NCBI GenBank assembly: GCA_023055355.1
Contig: JALJCS010000053.1
Span: forward strand, 1 to 64,000
Origin: Agelaius tricolor
Lineage: Eukaryota > Chordata > Aves > Passeriformes > Icteridae
Direction of reading: 5' to 3'
DNA: 64,000 nucleotides
Below, piece by piece: positions 24,629 to 37,748 of the stretch (within the stretch, counting starts at the first letter, position 1; every line of letters starts with the position of its first letter). A program made the translations under genes and the position numbers. The notes under the pieces are model-generated. The model was not told the origin of the DNA. It did not search any database and saw nothing but the letters and a program-made list of their open reading frames with translations.

Positions 24629-24720
24629 AGAGCTGCGCTTCCTTGGGAGGAGATGGCACTGGCGTGGCGCGGATTTCCCCGCGTGGTGCGCGAATAACCA
24701 GAGGCTCAGCACGCCCAGTG
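24629..24720. other. Short CpG-dense segment beside an LTR
   Basis: About nine CpG dinucleotides fall within some 80 bp (for example GGCGCGG, CCCCGCG and GTGCGCG), in a background almost devoid of CpG. It lies immediately right of the LTR target duplication, so it belongs to the pre-insertion locus. It is too short for a CpG island but could be a small regulatory element or a segment kept unmethylated. Confidence 0.45.
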
Positions 24721-26147
24721 AGGGGTTCCAGTCTGCAGGATTGGCTTCTCAGGAGAGACAAACCCACTGCTAACAAGAGGTTTACTCACAGCACTCAAAA
24801 GCTGTAGGTAATTGCTCATGTTACGCCACGGGTTTTGTTGGAGACATGAAACTGAGCGGTGCTCTGCGTCAATTCACTTTTATCCCACTCATCAAAGGCA
24901 GAATGAGCTGTCATTATTTCCAGCATAGGACAGAGGTGAGAAAAGTGCCTTGGGTGGGACTAACAAACAGGAAAATGCTTGTTCTTTTTTTTGTTTGGTT
25001 TTATTTTGGTTTTTTGATAGACAGTTACACCACAAAACGCTGCAGAAGACTCGTGTTTTCCAACCAATAATATCTTAAAACACAAACCCCATTGATTTTG
25101 TGGAGAGTACAAGTCAAGTCACAATAGGATTTTGGACCTATTTTTAAAAATAGAATGTGTTGATCAGCAGTGTCAACAAATATTTAAACTATTAGGTATG
25201 GAAAACCAGATTGATGGTATCTGCTGTTTTAAACCTTTAGGGTTCCTAAAGTCACTCTGCCATCAAATTTCCTTTCCATTCATAGTTTAAAAATAAATTT
25301 AATTAGAATTTTTAAGGTATTCTCTCAGAATATGTTTGCACTTTTTTTTTTCAGGAAAACCATTTTCTGTTGGCAGCATGGTTTCAAGATCTATGTTGCA
25401 GATTATTAAAGCAAATGTGGCCTCCCCTGGTTAATTCACTAGGAACTGAGTCTGTGATAGTTTTCCTATTTGGCTGCCTTTAAAGACTCTTTCAGCACAT
25501 TCTGAAATATTGGGTAAAATAGCTGCTGTTATCATATGGATGTTTTCAAATTTTTGATAGAAACTAGAACATTTGAATACACATTTTTCCAAATACGCAA
25601 TATAATTATGAAGGGGGCTCCTATGCTGTAAACGTCCTGGCTTTTGTGGGGTTAATTTTTTTAAATTACTTTTAATCTATTGCATTTGTCTCTTTCCTTT
25701 ACTGTATTGTGAAGTTAGTCTTTAAAATCTGGTGGTAAAACTCCAACAGTTTTCATCAAAAGAGAAGGAGAAAAAAGATAAAGAAAAAAAAAGAAAGAAA
25801 GAAATTGCACTGGTTCCAGATGACCAGAAGGCAAAAAATGTTGGTGGTCCTGTTCTCTTTGGTGCTACAAGGAAAAAAGAAGAGTTTTTATTTCTATTTA
25901 AATGCTTAGAAGGTGGGGGGATTAGTCTATCAGATACAATCTCATAACAGCTTTGGAAGAGGTTGTAAGGGAATGACATTTCTATTAGCATTTGGGGGCT
26001 ATTAAAAACGTGTCATTACAGCAATATCTAAAATATCACCAAAATGAGCATTTTTCATCGCAGAAATTTGTGTGCTGTGGACTGTGCAGCACAGCAAAAC
26101 CACTTTCTCAGCATTGGATCTGTTTCTGTTTGGGCTTAAATATTTTT
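24721..26147. other. Non-coding DNA
   Basis: AT-rich sequence with no identified gene, apart from the weak coding-like frame at 25732-25947 listed separately. Confidence 0.45.
25732..25947 (+). other. Open frame of 71 codons, Lys/Glu-rich then mixed; unidentified
   Basis: The frame opens at a GTG codon just after an in-frame stop. It runs through a Lys/Glu-rich block and then a more protein-like middle (IALVPDDQKAKNVGGPVLFG) before ending at about 25947. The middle segment is unusual for random AT-rich DNA. No convincing acceptor or donor and no homology that I recognise. It could be a fragment of a retropseudogene, an exon piece, or chance driven by an A/G-rich tract. Confidence 0.15.
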
Positions 26148-26482
26148 GGGAGGAGAGGGAGGGAGGGAGGGAGGGAGGGAGGAAGGAAGGAAGGAAGGAA
26201 GGAAGGAAGGAAGGAAGGAAGGAAGGAAGGAGGGAAGGAAGGAAGGAAGGAGGGAAGGAAGGAGGGAAGGAAGGAAGGAAGGAAGGAAGGAAGGAAGGAA
26301 GGAAGGAAGGAAGGAAGGAAGGAAGGAAGGAAGGAAGGAAGGAAGTGGCAGAAGGAAGGAAGGAAGTGGCGGAAGGAAGGAAGTGGCGGAAGGAAGTGGC
26401 GGAAGTGGCGGAAGTGGCGGAAGTGGCGGAAGGAAGGAAGGAAGGAAGGAAGGAAGGAAGGAAGGAAGGAAGGAAGGAAGGG
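26148..26482 (+). repeat. GGAA microsatellite with interspersed GGAAGTGGC units (array A)
   Basis: It begins with GGGA repeats (26148-26180), becomes GGAA repeats, then from 26341 to 26430 carries seven copies of GGAAGTGGC, the last four contiguous. It ends in about 50 bp of GGAA. The strand is almost pure purine except for the T and C in the 9-bp unit. The same 9-bp unit makes up much of the array at 62503-63412 on the other strand. GGC followed by GGAAGTG matches the ETS-family core. Gly/Arg/Lys/Glu and Leu/Pro/Ser frames here are artefacts. Confidence 0.97.
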
Positions 26483-26493
26483 CATTTTTAAGG

Positions 26494-26565
26494 TTAGCAA
26501 AGGCCTCTAAGATCATTGATTCCTCATTGATTCCAACCATTAACCCAGCACTGAACCATGGCAGA
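26494..26565 (-). mobile_element. CR1 LINE 3'-end fragment, minus strand
   Basis: CR1 3'-region wording is visible: AGGCCTCTAAGATCATTGA, then TTCCAACCATTAACCCAGCA and ACCATGGC. This matches the reverse complement of the CR1 3' tail. The fragment is short, diverged and directly abuts the GGAA array, which occupies the place of the element's extreme 3' end. Confidence 0.65.
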
Positions 26566-29500
26566 TGGCCATGACTCTTTGCAACATTCAAGGACATTTA
26601 TGGTGCTGTCCATTGTGAACAAGGAATGACAAATCCAGCTCTCTCTAGAAATGCTCCAGAATTATGGATGCATTCTTATATAAAGTATCTCTACAGATGT
26701 GGACTGGGAAGGGTTTCCAAAAGAAGCTGAGAATCAACTCAGTGCCAAATAATTTCTCCCCAGAGAAGACATAGCTCTGTTTTTGCACTTCAGACTCAGA
26801 TTCAGATTGTGATCAATTCCTACTCCTCCCCACAGTCCAATTTAGCTTTTAATGAAATTCTGTGAATTCAAGGTGAGGGATCCTGTTTTCCAAGTCAAAG
26901 CTTAAATCTCCACTATTATTATGGTATTTACAATCGCTTAGAACCCACTTTTGCAACAGACGTACTCTCACTCTTACGTTGCAACAACTACTTCTGGCTT
27001 TAATGTCAAGTTAATTTCTGATCTGTGAATACATTTGTGAATGTGGATGTGTGCTGTGTGCACATATACATTTAAAAACTAGTTTTTTGAAGCACACTGG
27101 GAAAATGAGTGTGATCACTCTCTTTCTCGTTACTGGGTTAGGATTTTGTTCTAGAATCAAAACCTCCTTGTTCTTGGGAAGCAGCAGTGAAGAAATTGTT
27201 CTGTTCAGGCAGGCTGACTCAGAGCCTGCACTTTTGTTTTTGATGCTAATAGAATCTAAATTGCAGTGAATCAGAGGAGTTAAGTGGAATGAGACAAAGG
27301 GCATGCTGGAAAGACTTGAGTCAGTCACATGCTGCAGTCACTGTGGCTCACCTTGAGCTGATAATACTTTATAAGAGACTTTAAAACACAGGGAAGTTAT
27401 TTTGCACTTTGATGACTGTGCAGTACATATTTTCCATTCTCTGGTTGCTGTCCATGCAATGGACTGTGGAGTAGATGCTGAAAAGACCATGCTTCTCCAA
27501 AAAAAAAATTCATTTGCTTGGGTAAAAAACTGTGTTCTTGCAGTACATGTGGGCTTATTCATTGTTGTTATTTCTAAGGATGCCAGTCTAGGTCACAAGA
27601 TTCAGTTACTCATGTGCAAATGCATCTGGAATGACACATCCTCTGTCCAACCACTTCCTGTGAAATTAGATGTGAGCAATACTGAGGAGCATGTCAGAGA
27701 TGGGAAGAGATGGAATGACTCTCCCCAGGGCTTGGGCCTGGCACTCTCCCCAACACTGTGTCTGTTTGCAGCAGATGAAAAGGGAATTTAACCCCACAGT
27801 GCATTTCTTGATACAGAGGCATCTGGCTGGACGCTGCACATTCTGCACCTGCATTAACGATCTTGGTTCTTTGTGTTTTCAAAGGTTTACCTTCACTGGA
27901 TCCACATAAAATTGGTGTCTGTTGTCTCTCTATCATTTCCAGAGCCGTGCTCGTGTAGCTGCACTTTGTGGCATGCAGAGAGTCTGGGAGGGCTCTGCCT
28001 GCTCTCACACAAGGCTCCTGAAACCCACCTTTAATGGGTCACACTGAATGTGTGTTTCTCCCTTAATCATGCCCATTTTTGGATCACAGGAATCCTGGGC
28101 TGAATGCTGTGTAAAAACTCCTGTTGGTGTTTTGTATTTATCCTGTGAGGCCACACTTACATTTACAGCTCGTTCCATAAGACCTACCCAGGCCACAAAT
28201 AAATGTTCAAAATCTATTCTGAAAGAGTGCTGAAAGCACCAAATATCTTAAACATGAGACATTTTCTTCTGGTGCTACCCAGACCCTGTTTTTACTTCCA
28301 CAGAACAAACCTTCCCTCTGAATTACCAAGTAAAATTCTCTTTTTGCTGTGGCAAGCTTCCTTTTTTTCATACATCAAGAGAAACACTGCAATTAGGCCC
28401 AATGACCCAATGTTGTTTGGGAAAATGAGGAACTACTAAGGGCACTCGTTATGAAAGTTCATCTGATTGGAACTGATTAGGAAGCAAATCTCAGGACGAA
28501 AGGAGGCTTTTGTGAACTTTTCTTTGAAAACACATTAATCCATGATAAGATAGGGTGTGATACAGAGACTATTACTGTTTTGACCTCTGGTAACTCCTCT
28601 GAAATAATTCAAGGGATGAGTTTGTCAACATTAATATGTAATCTTTAATTATAGGCAGAATTCAAATTGATTTTATTTTGCTCATCCTCACTTTCCCTTC
28701 TCTAAAAGCCCAGAGGCCAAGAAAAGAAAAACACTTGTGTGGCATTAGTAGAACTTGCCATGAGTGACAATTTCACTTTCTTCCCAGGTCATACCTCAAA
28801 GCAAACTTGACAATCTGCCAAAACCCAGTCCTTAGCAAACCACTGGTGACACTGCTACGCAGGGAGGAAACACCAGTGGTGAAAATCCCAAGTCTAAAGA
28901 GAACCTTTGCCCACCATGAAGGGAGTAATGGACAAAAATTTCTCTCAGGAATTGAACATCAGATCTTGATTCTTCCTTTCCAGACCATTTAATCCATCCA
29001 TGCACAGATGGGCAGATGCCTCCTCTCACTTCATGAACTCTTCTCTGCCTCTGTGCAGGACACAGAACCATCTGCAGTGTTTATTTAGATATCTTTGCTA
29101 TTTTCTCTGTTTGCCATATTTTTTCCTTTGTATTTGTGCCTTTAGTGGTGTCATAATCTCAACTCTTAGTTTGAACTGTATCTCTTTATCTAGTCAAGAA
29201 AATTTTCTCTGGTTATAAATTTCATGAAAAGCTCATAGAAGGTTTTTTTTCTTCCACTAGCCCTCCAGCTCAACCAGCCTGGGGTCAGCACAGAGCAAGA
29301 ACTGAGCCAGAATATAGCAGGTTTATGTGTGAATTTTAAAATAATTTACTGAGATAAGACTCAAAATATCACCTTGCAGATATAAATTTGATAATGGCAC
29401 AATGGACCCAGGTGGAACTGAAAAAGGAGACATTCTGGGTTTTCACATATTAAGTAAATTTAATTTCATGTGTTCTCTCGTTGCCCTTGCCTGTGGGCAA

Positions 29501-30812
29501 AAAGGTGAGAGGAGTTGTAATTGGGTTAATCCTCTGTATTGTGCTAACAGGCATAGGAAAAAACACATCCTGCTCCAAGATACCTAAATAAACTCCATTT
29601 AGGATGTTCTGACTCGGCAGACAGATTTTTATAAAGCTTTACACCTCTTTGGGAGTAATGCTATCAAAATAGCTCACTCACCTCTCAAAAAGGGTAAATT
29701 CCTGCTGGCTTGCTGCTAATCTGAGTTTTGCATGATTTATTTAGCATTGGGACCTGCCCTTTTCGAGTCAGCTTCTCTTCACTTCATATTTTCATCCTTT
29801 TAGTGATATTTTGTGTCTTACAGACACCTTATACACCTTGGGATTAACTCACTGCGGTGCCTTCCACCCCTAAATGTATTGCTACAGCTAATTTTGATCC
29901 AGAGCCCATACAGATTAAAGTTCCTCTTCGCAGATGCCTTGTTTCCTTGCTCTCCTCACTGCCAAATTCTCTGTACTATGAATTTATTCCACATTTGCCT
30001 TCTAAGAGGAGGCTTGACACTTCCTCGCCCATGAATCATCTTCCTTCATTGCACTTTTGCTTCTCTTCTAAAACCCTGAGTAAACACTTCCTTCACAGGT
30101 TAAACCAAGCCTCCAGAATGTTGAATGTTCCCTCCATAGAAATGTCATTAATTCTTGAACTGATTGCTGATTTTTTCTTTCCCAGAAAAAGAATCTTTCG
30201 AACCGGTATCTTAAAAATTCTGATCATGGTGATCAGAACTGCAAAATAAGAGCATGCAAATGTTGGATTTTCTGCCAATCTTGCATGCTGATTAAATTAT
30301 TACACCTAAAGATCCAGTTTTTTATTCCTCACCAGTGAATTGAGAAGTCTCCTCTCCTTTTACTGGGGGAAGAAAACAAATTGTGGAGTGAGTTATGATA
30401 AATATTGAACCTCTATATGTAAAGACAGACATTGCCGAACATGAAATTACACCAGATGTCCTCTTTCAACACAACTGGCTTATTACACAAATCCAGAGTT
30501 CTTTCACTGCAGTTTTAAGAACTTATACTGAAGTCTAAATTTCAGCAAAGTTCCTCGTGTATATGCAAACTTGTGTGTAGAATCTGATTCCAGACAATTC
30601 CCAGTGCTGCATCCTATTTAGTAATTTGAGCTTTTCCTCAGAGATGATGGAATAGGAGCAGTGGCTTAGATTTTTGGATGCAACCTTTCAAGATTGTCCT
30701 CTGCTTGAGATCCCTTTTACCTCTGCACTTTTATTTTTATATATTTTCTGTACAAAACCAGTTGTCTTTCCTGATGATTAGTAATGTTTAGCTGCAAGAC
30801 AAATTGAGCCCG
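26566..30812. other. Non-coding DNA, no gene seen
   Basis: About 4.2 kb of AT-rich single-copy sequence. Frames at 27402-27791 and 29857-30249 were read and have no recognised domain, paired splice sites or repeat identity. Confidence 0.5.
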
Positions 30813-30874
30813 TTTGGAAGACTTTAGCTTTGGAAGACTTAAATTTGGAAGACTTAAATTTGGAAGACTTAAGC
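30813..30874. repeat. 15-16-bp minisatellite, four copies
   Basis: The unit TTTGGAAGACTTAAA is repeated at 30829-30843 and 30844-30858. Slightly variant first (30813-30828) and last (30859-30874) copies end in TAGC and AAGC. Confidence 0.9.
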
Positions 30875-32991
30875 TGAAGGTTTGGGTACATATTTGGCAG
30901 TGCTCACAGTCTTACAAGCTCTTGTGAGGGCTTACATTTCCAGTTTTAATGCCATTTACAAGTCTGGGAACCTTTGTAAGGTCCCATCCATCTCCAAATG
31001 GCATCTCAGCCAGAAGAGGGGTACCCTGGGCTCTGATAACTTTGGGGCAGCTCTGATAGCTTCCTGGTTCAAATTCTTATTTCTCTGTCTCAATAAGAGT
31101 CTTTTGGCCAGAAAAATAAAAATCCTTCATCACGCACTACTTTTAAGGACACTGATTTTTGTTCAATTGCAGTTGATTTCATCTTTACTTGGATATTTTG
31201 TTTTCCATTGCTGACTTTACTGGAAGCAGATTCCAGCCAGCTGATTCAGAGATGGGATCATTACAGACACATGACCCATCTCTTCTTTCTGAGAAAAACT
31301 CTCAGTGCAATCCCTCAATTCAAAGGTGATGTTTTGGTTGGATTCACAACTCTTGGTACTCTAAATTCAGACCTTCTTTGAATGCAAGTTCATGTGTTGA
31401 AAAGCTAATTCTGAAAACCTAACCATGACATTTCAGGGGAGTCTTTTTTTTACCCATTTATTCTGTGGGTTTTGTTCTGACAGATTTCCTACATTTCCCA
31501 TATGATTTATTAAGTTTTATGAGTACTCCAACCTTCAGACAAATTTATCAGCTTTGTTCCTAGAAGATGAACCTCTGGTTTGAATCTCCCAAAATTGTTT
31601 GAATACCATCAATCTTGTGATTAATACTCATTCTGGCACGGGATTTTTTTGACTCCTGCATCCATCTTTTCTTAACCCAGCCCTATTTTCATTCATGCTG
31701 ACCTGGTGCAACTTTTCCAGGGCATCTTTCACTGTTGCCTGCTGTGGTGCCATGCCTTGCCAAGAGGTATGAAGAGGAAAGGAGTATCTCCCTATTGTGT
31801 GACCTGTTTTCTCTTCTCCAATAGCCTGCCTTAACTGAGTGCCACGTTTGTCCTTTTACATCTTTTGTGATTAACAGGGGTAAGTCCTGGCTTGAGCTTG
31901 TGCCTGTAGGGCCCCTTGCAATTATCATCAGGCACCCACAAGTCTTGCCAACTTCACAAAAATGTATGTTACACAAATCTCAGGCCCCAAAAGAATCTCT
32001 TTTCTTTCCTTCCTTGTTTCCCCTTTCATATTTTTTTGGTAGCAATTCAGTTACCATTCTTTTTTTCTCCAGAGAAACCCATTTTTCACACCCTACATCT
32101 ACTACTTTGCAAGTGAACATTGTTAAGCAGAAGGCACAGAAAAGTCATGGAGCTGACACTGCAGAATGATTTCTAGTCTCATTTTTTCTGTGCTGCCTTT
32201 CAAAATAATTTTATCCAAGCACTGTATTTTTCCAAGTGCTTCTGGGCTGTTTTGCTTGCTTAGTCTCCTCCAGCAGAGCAAACCTTTTTTCTTCAAGATT
32301 TCTGGTACTAGAACATCTAAGCAGAATCCACTTAAATTTTCCGCATTCATTGAGAAGACATTCTGTGGACTTAAACAAATCTGAGAAGTTTTGGTGAAAT
32401 TACCTATGATTTGACTTGAGTCATAGACCTCTGAAGAGCTTCCTCTGAGCACACAGATAAAATACAATTTTCATGCTCATTTCCCCAATTGCAGTGTGCT
32501 GTAAAACAGCATTTTTCACATGGTTTTCACTTGCAGACACAGTGACTTGAGACACAACTCTGCTCCCCAGTCCCACAATTGGAGAACAAAGTTAAAAAAA
32601 TTTCCTGCTAAGAGGTTTGAGGATCCAAAATTGAGGTGTTAAAGTACCTCATCTCTAATGTGTCACCTTCATGCAGAGGACTGTGTGAGGTATCCAGTCT
32701 TTCTTGAAACTGTTTGGGAACAGCAATGGCTTCACAGGGAGACCAAGCCACTAAAGAAGGAGATACAATCATGGGCAATAAAAAAATCTGACATCAACTG
32801 TGGAAACGAGGGGTCTGTCTGAGACCTCACCATTCTCAGTCATCAATGTTTTATACAGATTTTTTACTCAGTTTTACCAACCTCTTGTCTCTATGGAACT
32901 CACCCACAACAGTGAAAAATCAAATGCAGCACGGGCTCTTTTCTAACGTGTGGCCTCCTTGCTTTCTTTCAAACTTCAGTAGGTATCAAAT
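30875..32991. other. Non-coding DNA, no gene seen
   Basis: No recognisable gene or repeat. The overlapping frames at 32123-32467 (minus) and 31867-32169 (plus) show no domain that I can identify. Confidence 0.5.
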
Positions 32992-33254
32992 AATGGAATG
33001 AAAACATTGATTAAGTTGGAAAAGACCTTTGAGATCAGTGAATCCAACCATTATCCAAGCCCAGTATTAAAACCATGGCCCCAGGTGCCACATCCAAGTC
33101 TTTTAACTCCCTTCAGACCTGGTGAATAATCTAGTTCCCTGAGCAGCCTCTTTCAATACTTCACCTTTCAACAAAGAAATTTTTATTAACATCCAATCTA
33201 CATCTACTCTAGCACAACTTGAGGCCATTTCCTCTTGTCCTGTGATTTCAAGGG
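32992..33254 (-). mobile_element. CR1 LINE 3' fragment, minus strand
   Basis: Characteristic CR1 reverse-complement order is present: TTGGAAAAGACCTTTGAGATC, then a TCCAACCATTATCC block, then CCCTGAGCAGCC and finally GGCCATTTCCTCTTGTCCT. It covers roughly the last 260 bp of the element and is 5'-truncated, as is usual for CR1. The divergence is moderate, so this is an old copy. Confidence 0.85.
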
Positions 33255-36200
33255 TAATCAGAAGCAGCCCAATATTAAAATCTTGAGAGTAAAATAAGGG
33301 GAAAATATTAACTCTGTGCCAACCCTTAGCAAAATGACACTCCATTTAAACAGAGGTGGCAATTAAGGTAAATTTTAGTGTACTTTAAAAGTCTGTGTTG
33401 CTCTGTCCATCACTCATCAGCATTGCTCTTTTGTATAATTATCATTATTCAAATAATCAAAATGTTCCGTGAAGTAGAACTTCTTGGAAAACCTCTGCTA
33501 GGAAATTAGGTGTTTATCCCCAACTGCACAGGGTATATTTATAACCTGGAATAAAAAGGCTGTCCTGAGGAATTTGGAGATTCTGTGGATCTGCTGGCAC
33601 AGGATTTAATCGACTATAAGCTGATTACACCCAAAACTGAAGGAGGTTAGATAATGGCAGAAGCTAATGGAGCAAACTGTGCTGTATACATCCTGTGCAA
33701 TTCTGCTGAACTCAGCTGACTGCACAAAGTATTGCACAGGCAGAATTTATCCTGACAGCCCTCAACTCAAACACAGCCTTCAAAGTAAGTTTTGGAGTTT
33801 GCTGCCCAGGTCAAGCTTTGTTTTATGTGTATTTTAGCATTCATCATTCTCTGTTCACCTCTTGGACAAAGGGTTCAGGAGAAGAGTGTTCAGGCTTGGT
33901 CCAGGATATGAAGGACCTCAACATTCAGTATTTCAATGGGGGAAAAAAAAAATCAGTGCAAAAAGTTAATATTTATAGCAGTTGTGCAGTTTGAAAGAGG
34001 TAGATTTTCTAGCCCTGGCATTTTTCCAGTACAACTTGTCAAACCAGGTTACATATGAAATGTGCCTGCAGCCAAAAATGTGAGAACTCGGTGTGACGAT
34101 GTGCAGAGGCTTGTTTGATTTGGGGTGATTTTCAATTTTCATCAAAGAAACTACATGATCCTCTTTCATGGGTAATATTTCCAAGGCTCATTATTATTCC
34201 TTTGTTTGCTTTGGTTACTGGGGCTCATCGGAGGAAACATTTAATTTAGTTTCTTCATTACGAGACGCTTTTTGTCAAGGTGTAACGTTCAGCTTTGTTC
34301 TTTAGACTTCTGATCCATAAAACCCTCCCTGGCTTTGCCATGTTTATTGACACCCAAGGGAATCTGCATTGCATAACGTGTCAGGCTTGATTTGTTTGTT
34401 TTTCCTTCCCAATTGTCTCTATTTTTCCAGGGAAATATTCTCCAAAATTATTTTTTTTTTCAGACATAACGAAAAAAGCTTATGTTTGAAACATTACTGA
34501 TTTCACAGTATGAGGAAATTCATTTCATATGACAACACCAACACAAGGGATAAATAATTATTTTACTCTGTTTCTGCTTAGAGGTGGTAACACACAGATC
34601 AGGGATTGCAATTTCTTTAAACATGCCAGCTCAACAGGCTGTGATTGTCCAACCACACTTCTAATTAATTTTTAAATAGAATGAACTGTCATAGTTTTTC
34701 TGTCTGAATGAGAATTCTGTTTGCCAGCCAAAGTAGTTGCAGCAGCTGAGGTATGATTTTAGTGAACCTGTTGATTTTTAAGCAGTATATTATTTTTATC
34801 TTTCACTAGTTAGTGGCTACAAAGAGATACTTGTGCCAAAGAGAGAAAAGAAATCCAGAGGTCCATGCCATGGCAGGTTTTTGGAGTTTCTGTGTGTGAA
34901 AAAACAGTTCTGCATAAACTGTTTTACATTTTTATTTAATTTCTCGACTTCCAGTTACTGGAAAGTTGTTACAACTTGTCAGGTGTGAAAGGAATGAATA
35001 AATATTGAGTGTTAATTAAATAAATATTACAGTTTTGTAACGTGTCCTTTCCATCTGTTCTCGATTGTTCTTCATTGTGCAAACACATTTTCCCTTCCCT
35101 ATAACACATTACTTTTAGTCCTCCCAGTTTCAGTTTTCAGTCCTCTTAATTCACACCAGGTTTATTGTTTCATCTGACAGAATCTTCTGTCCTGCCCTGA
35201 TTTCCAAAAACTATAACCAAAACCTCTTTCCTTTTTTGCTCTGGAGGTTGGAATCACATCTCATCTGCTATTTAAAAATTCCCTTTTCACAGCCTTCCTT
35301 ACTAAGTTTCCATGCAGACTCTCCTCTTGAAATTACCTTTTTTGCACCTTCTACCCCTCTTCTCCCTCCTTTTGTAAATGGAATAAAAATGCAGCTTATT
35401 TCCCTTCCTTCGTGTATTGTTTCACCAAGGTAGAATACGCTGCTTGTGGAAGTCAGTTTAGCACACAAACTATTTTCCTGGCAGTTTTGTTCTTCTCTTT
35501 GTGTGGTTAGGTGGAGGCTGCTCGTGTTTTAAAAATAATTTCTCCAAGGTATACAACTTCTTGTGTACCTCCTCCAGTATTTATTGCCTCTTCTGTTATG
35601 AGAATTCATCAGTGTCACTTGTCAGCATCTCTATGCTGAGTTTACCTGCAACTTGCAACAGAGTGGAGATAAAACTCAATTTAGAGATGTCAGGCTACTC
35701 ATTCTGTAGAACACATGTGCTGTGGAAAGTGAAAAGCCTGGGTTCTCCTAAAATCAGCAGAGACAGCTGAAGGGAAAAAGATATTTTTTGAGAGAGGGGA
35801 AGGAGGAGAACAACCTGACAGCAGTGGAGTGGGGAAGCAACCTTCCAGAACAGGTTGGAGCTGGTTGTTTTGAACCCAACAGCAGCTGATAGTGCTGTGC
35901 CAACTGGCTGCAACCCTGACAGCAGGTGAAGCTCATTCCTGTCAGACTTCTTGACTCTGAGTGGTTCCAGCAGTGTAGATACTGGTGATGGACCAAAGAG
36001 GGAGATGGGATCTGCTCCATTATTCTGCTCAGAGCAGCTTGGGCCCAATCTTTTAATTACCAAAACCTTAAGTAGGGTTTGGGTGTCCCTGGCTGCTGTG
36101 CAGGGAGATTATTCAAATTGCCAGGCACACTCACACGTAGTGAAACCACTGGAATTGTTGCCCCAGATCAATGCAAATGAAGGAGGGGACACTATCAACA

Positions 36201-37748
36201 AGAGGGCTTAGATCAGGAAGGGATTTCTGTGGGGGAAGAGGAGGGAAACAGGAAGTAGGGAATGGAAATCCTCCTGAAGACAGCTTAGAAACACCATGCC
36301 ACTTTCGAGAAGAGCGGTCTAAACATCCAAAATACAAAAAATTATTTATAAATAAATGTCTCCTATGACCAAGCTAGACTTGACCTCATCTGAGCGCATG
36401 GAGAGAATACATTAATATGATAGGTTGCCTTTCATCCAGAGGCAAATTGGCTTTTGGAAGACAGTGAGATGTCAACAGCTTTTCACAATGTTGTCCCAGA
36501 CTGCAAACTGAGTGAAAACCCTCTCCAATGAAAGGATTCTGGTCTCAATCCAAGTCCCACCCATTATCCTCTGAAGAGTGAGTCAGAGCTTCCCAAACAT
36601 CCATGATGTTTTGTCAACACTTTCTTATATGAAAGGAGAAGAGTCCTCTACCCTGGAGACCTATAATAGATAAAAATAATTTCAAATACATGTTGAGCTG
36701 GAGTTTTAAAAACACAAATATCCAAATAAAAACTCAGGTTTAGGGAGCAGGTTCCTGGGTGATCAAGGAGAAGGCAGAGGAACAGAGCTGCTAAGAAGCC
36801 CTTACTGAATGCAAGCTTGTGACTTTCTCTACAAAATTCCTCCTCCCTTCTTCCTCTTCCCTCCAGCATCACTGAACAATGTGTTCCAATATTATTTCAA
36901 TATATGACTAACATAATTAGCTTAATGTTTTGCTCTTTCCTCACATAAACCTGAAAGTAAACCATAATTGCACTGTAAGTAAACAAAGAATGGCACGTGA
37001 GGCCTCCCTTGAAAAATGCTGGCGCAAACAGAATTTCGCAGAGGTAGCAAAAGCAATAAAAACTGTTCAGCTTAATAAATTTCTTCTACTCACCTTAATT
37101 TCCAGCAGAAATATTCAATTCCAATGAAGAGATGTGCTGTGGGAAGGCCAACAGACCCTCAGATCTTCCCTGTACATCCCCGGAGAAATGTGCCAGAAAA
37201 AGTGAATATCCAAGTGGGAGACACATGATTTTCAAAGGCAGAAAGCACCAGCTTCTCCTGAAAATTGAGGTGCACAATGATCTATTTTTCTTAGAAAATG
37301 TTACAGTTAAAGTACGTGCATGAGTGCATAAACTTCTATATAATGTACCTCACACATGCATATATGTGTATATATGTACATGCAATACATAAATTGGTTT
37401 TAATTATTATCCTGCCATTTTTTGTGCTTTCTGTCTTACTCCTGTTGAAGTGCCATTAAATTGCACAGAAAATAATATAATGAAGCTTTTAGAACCTGTC
37501 ATTTAGCACTCTAGGAAATACGGAAAGACTGAAAAAAACCCAATGTAATTTACAAACATTTATTTGGCTAACATCATTATTTGCATCATGCATCTGCTTG
37601 ATATAATATCTAATAAGCTTGGGAAACATAGAGAAAATATTTTCAATGACTGGCTGACCACAGAGCACTACCACAATTTTGTAATAAACATTGAGACAAT
37701 GCTTGAGTACTATTAAAGACATATGCTGTCTGGAAAAAAACCACACAG
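33255..37748. other. Non-coding DNA, no gene seen
   Basis: About 4.5 kb of AT-rich DNA without a recognised gene, repeat family or CpG cluster. The small frames at 35695-36063 and 35951-36211 overlap on opposite strands and have no homology that I know. Confidence 0.5.

Noticed and set aside
25992..26597. Overlapping Gly/Arg/Lys/Glu and Leu/Pro/Ser frames on both strands
   Set aside because: All are produced by the GGAA/GGAAGTGGC array. No start context, splice site or non-repetitive domain.
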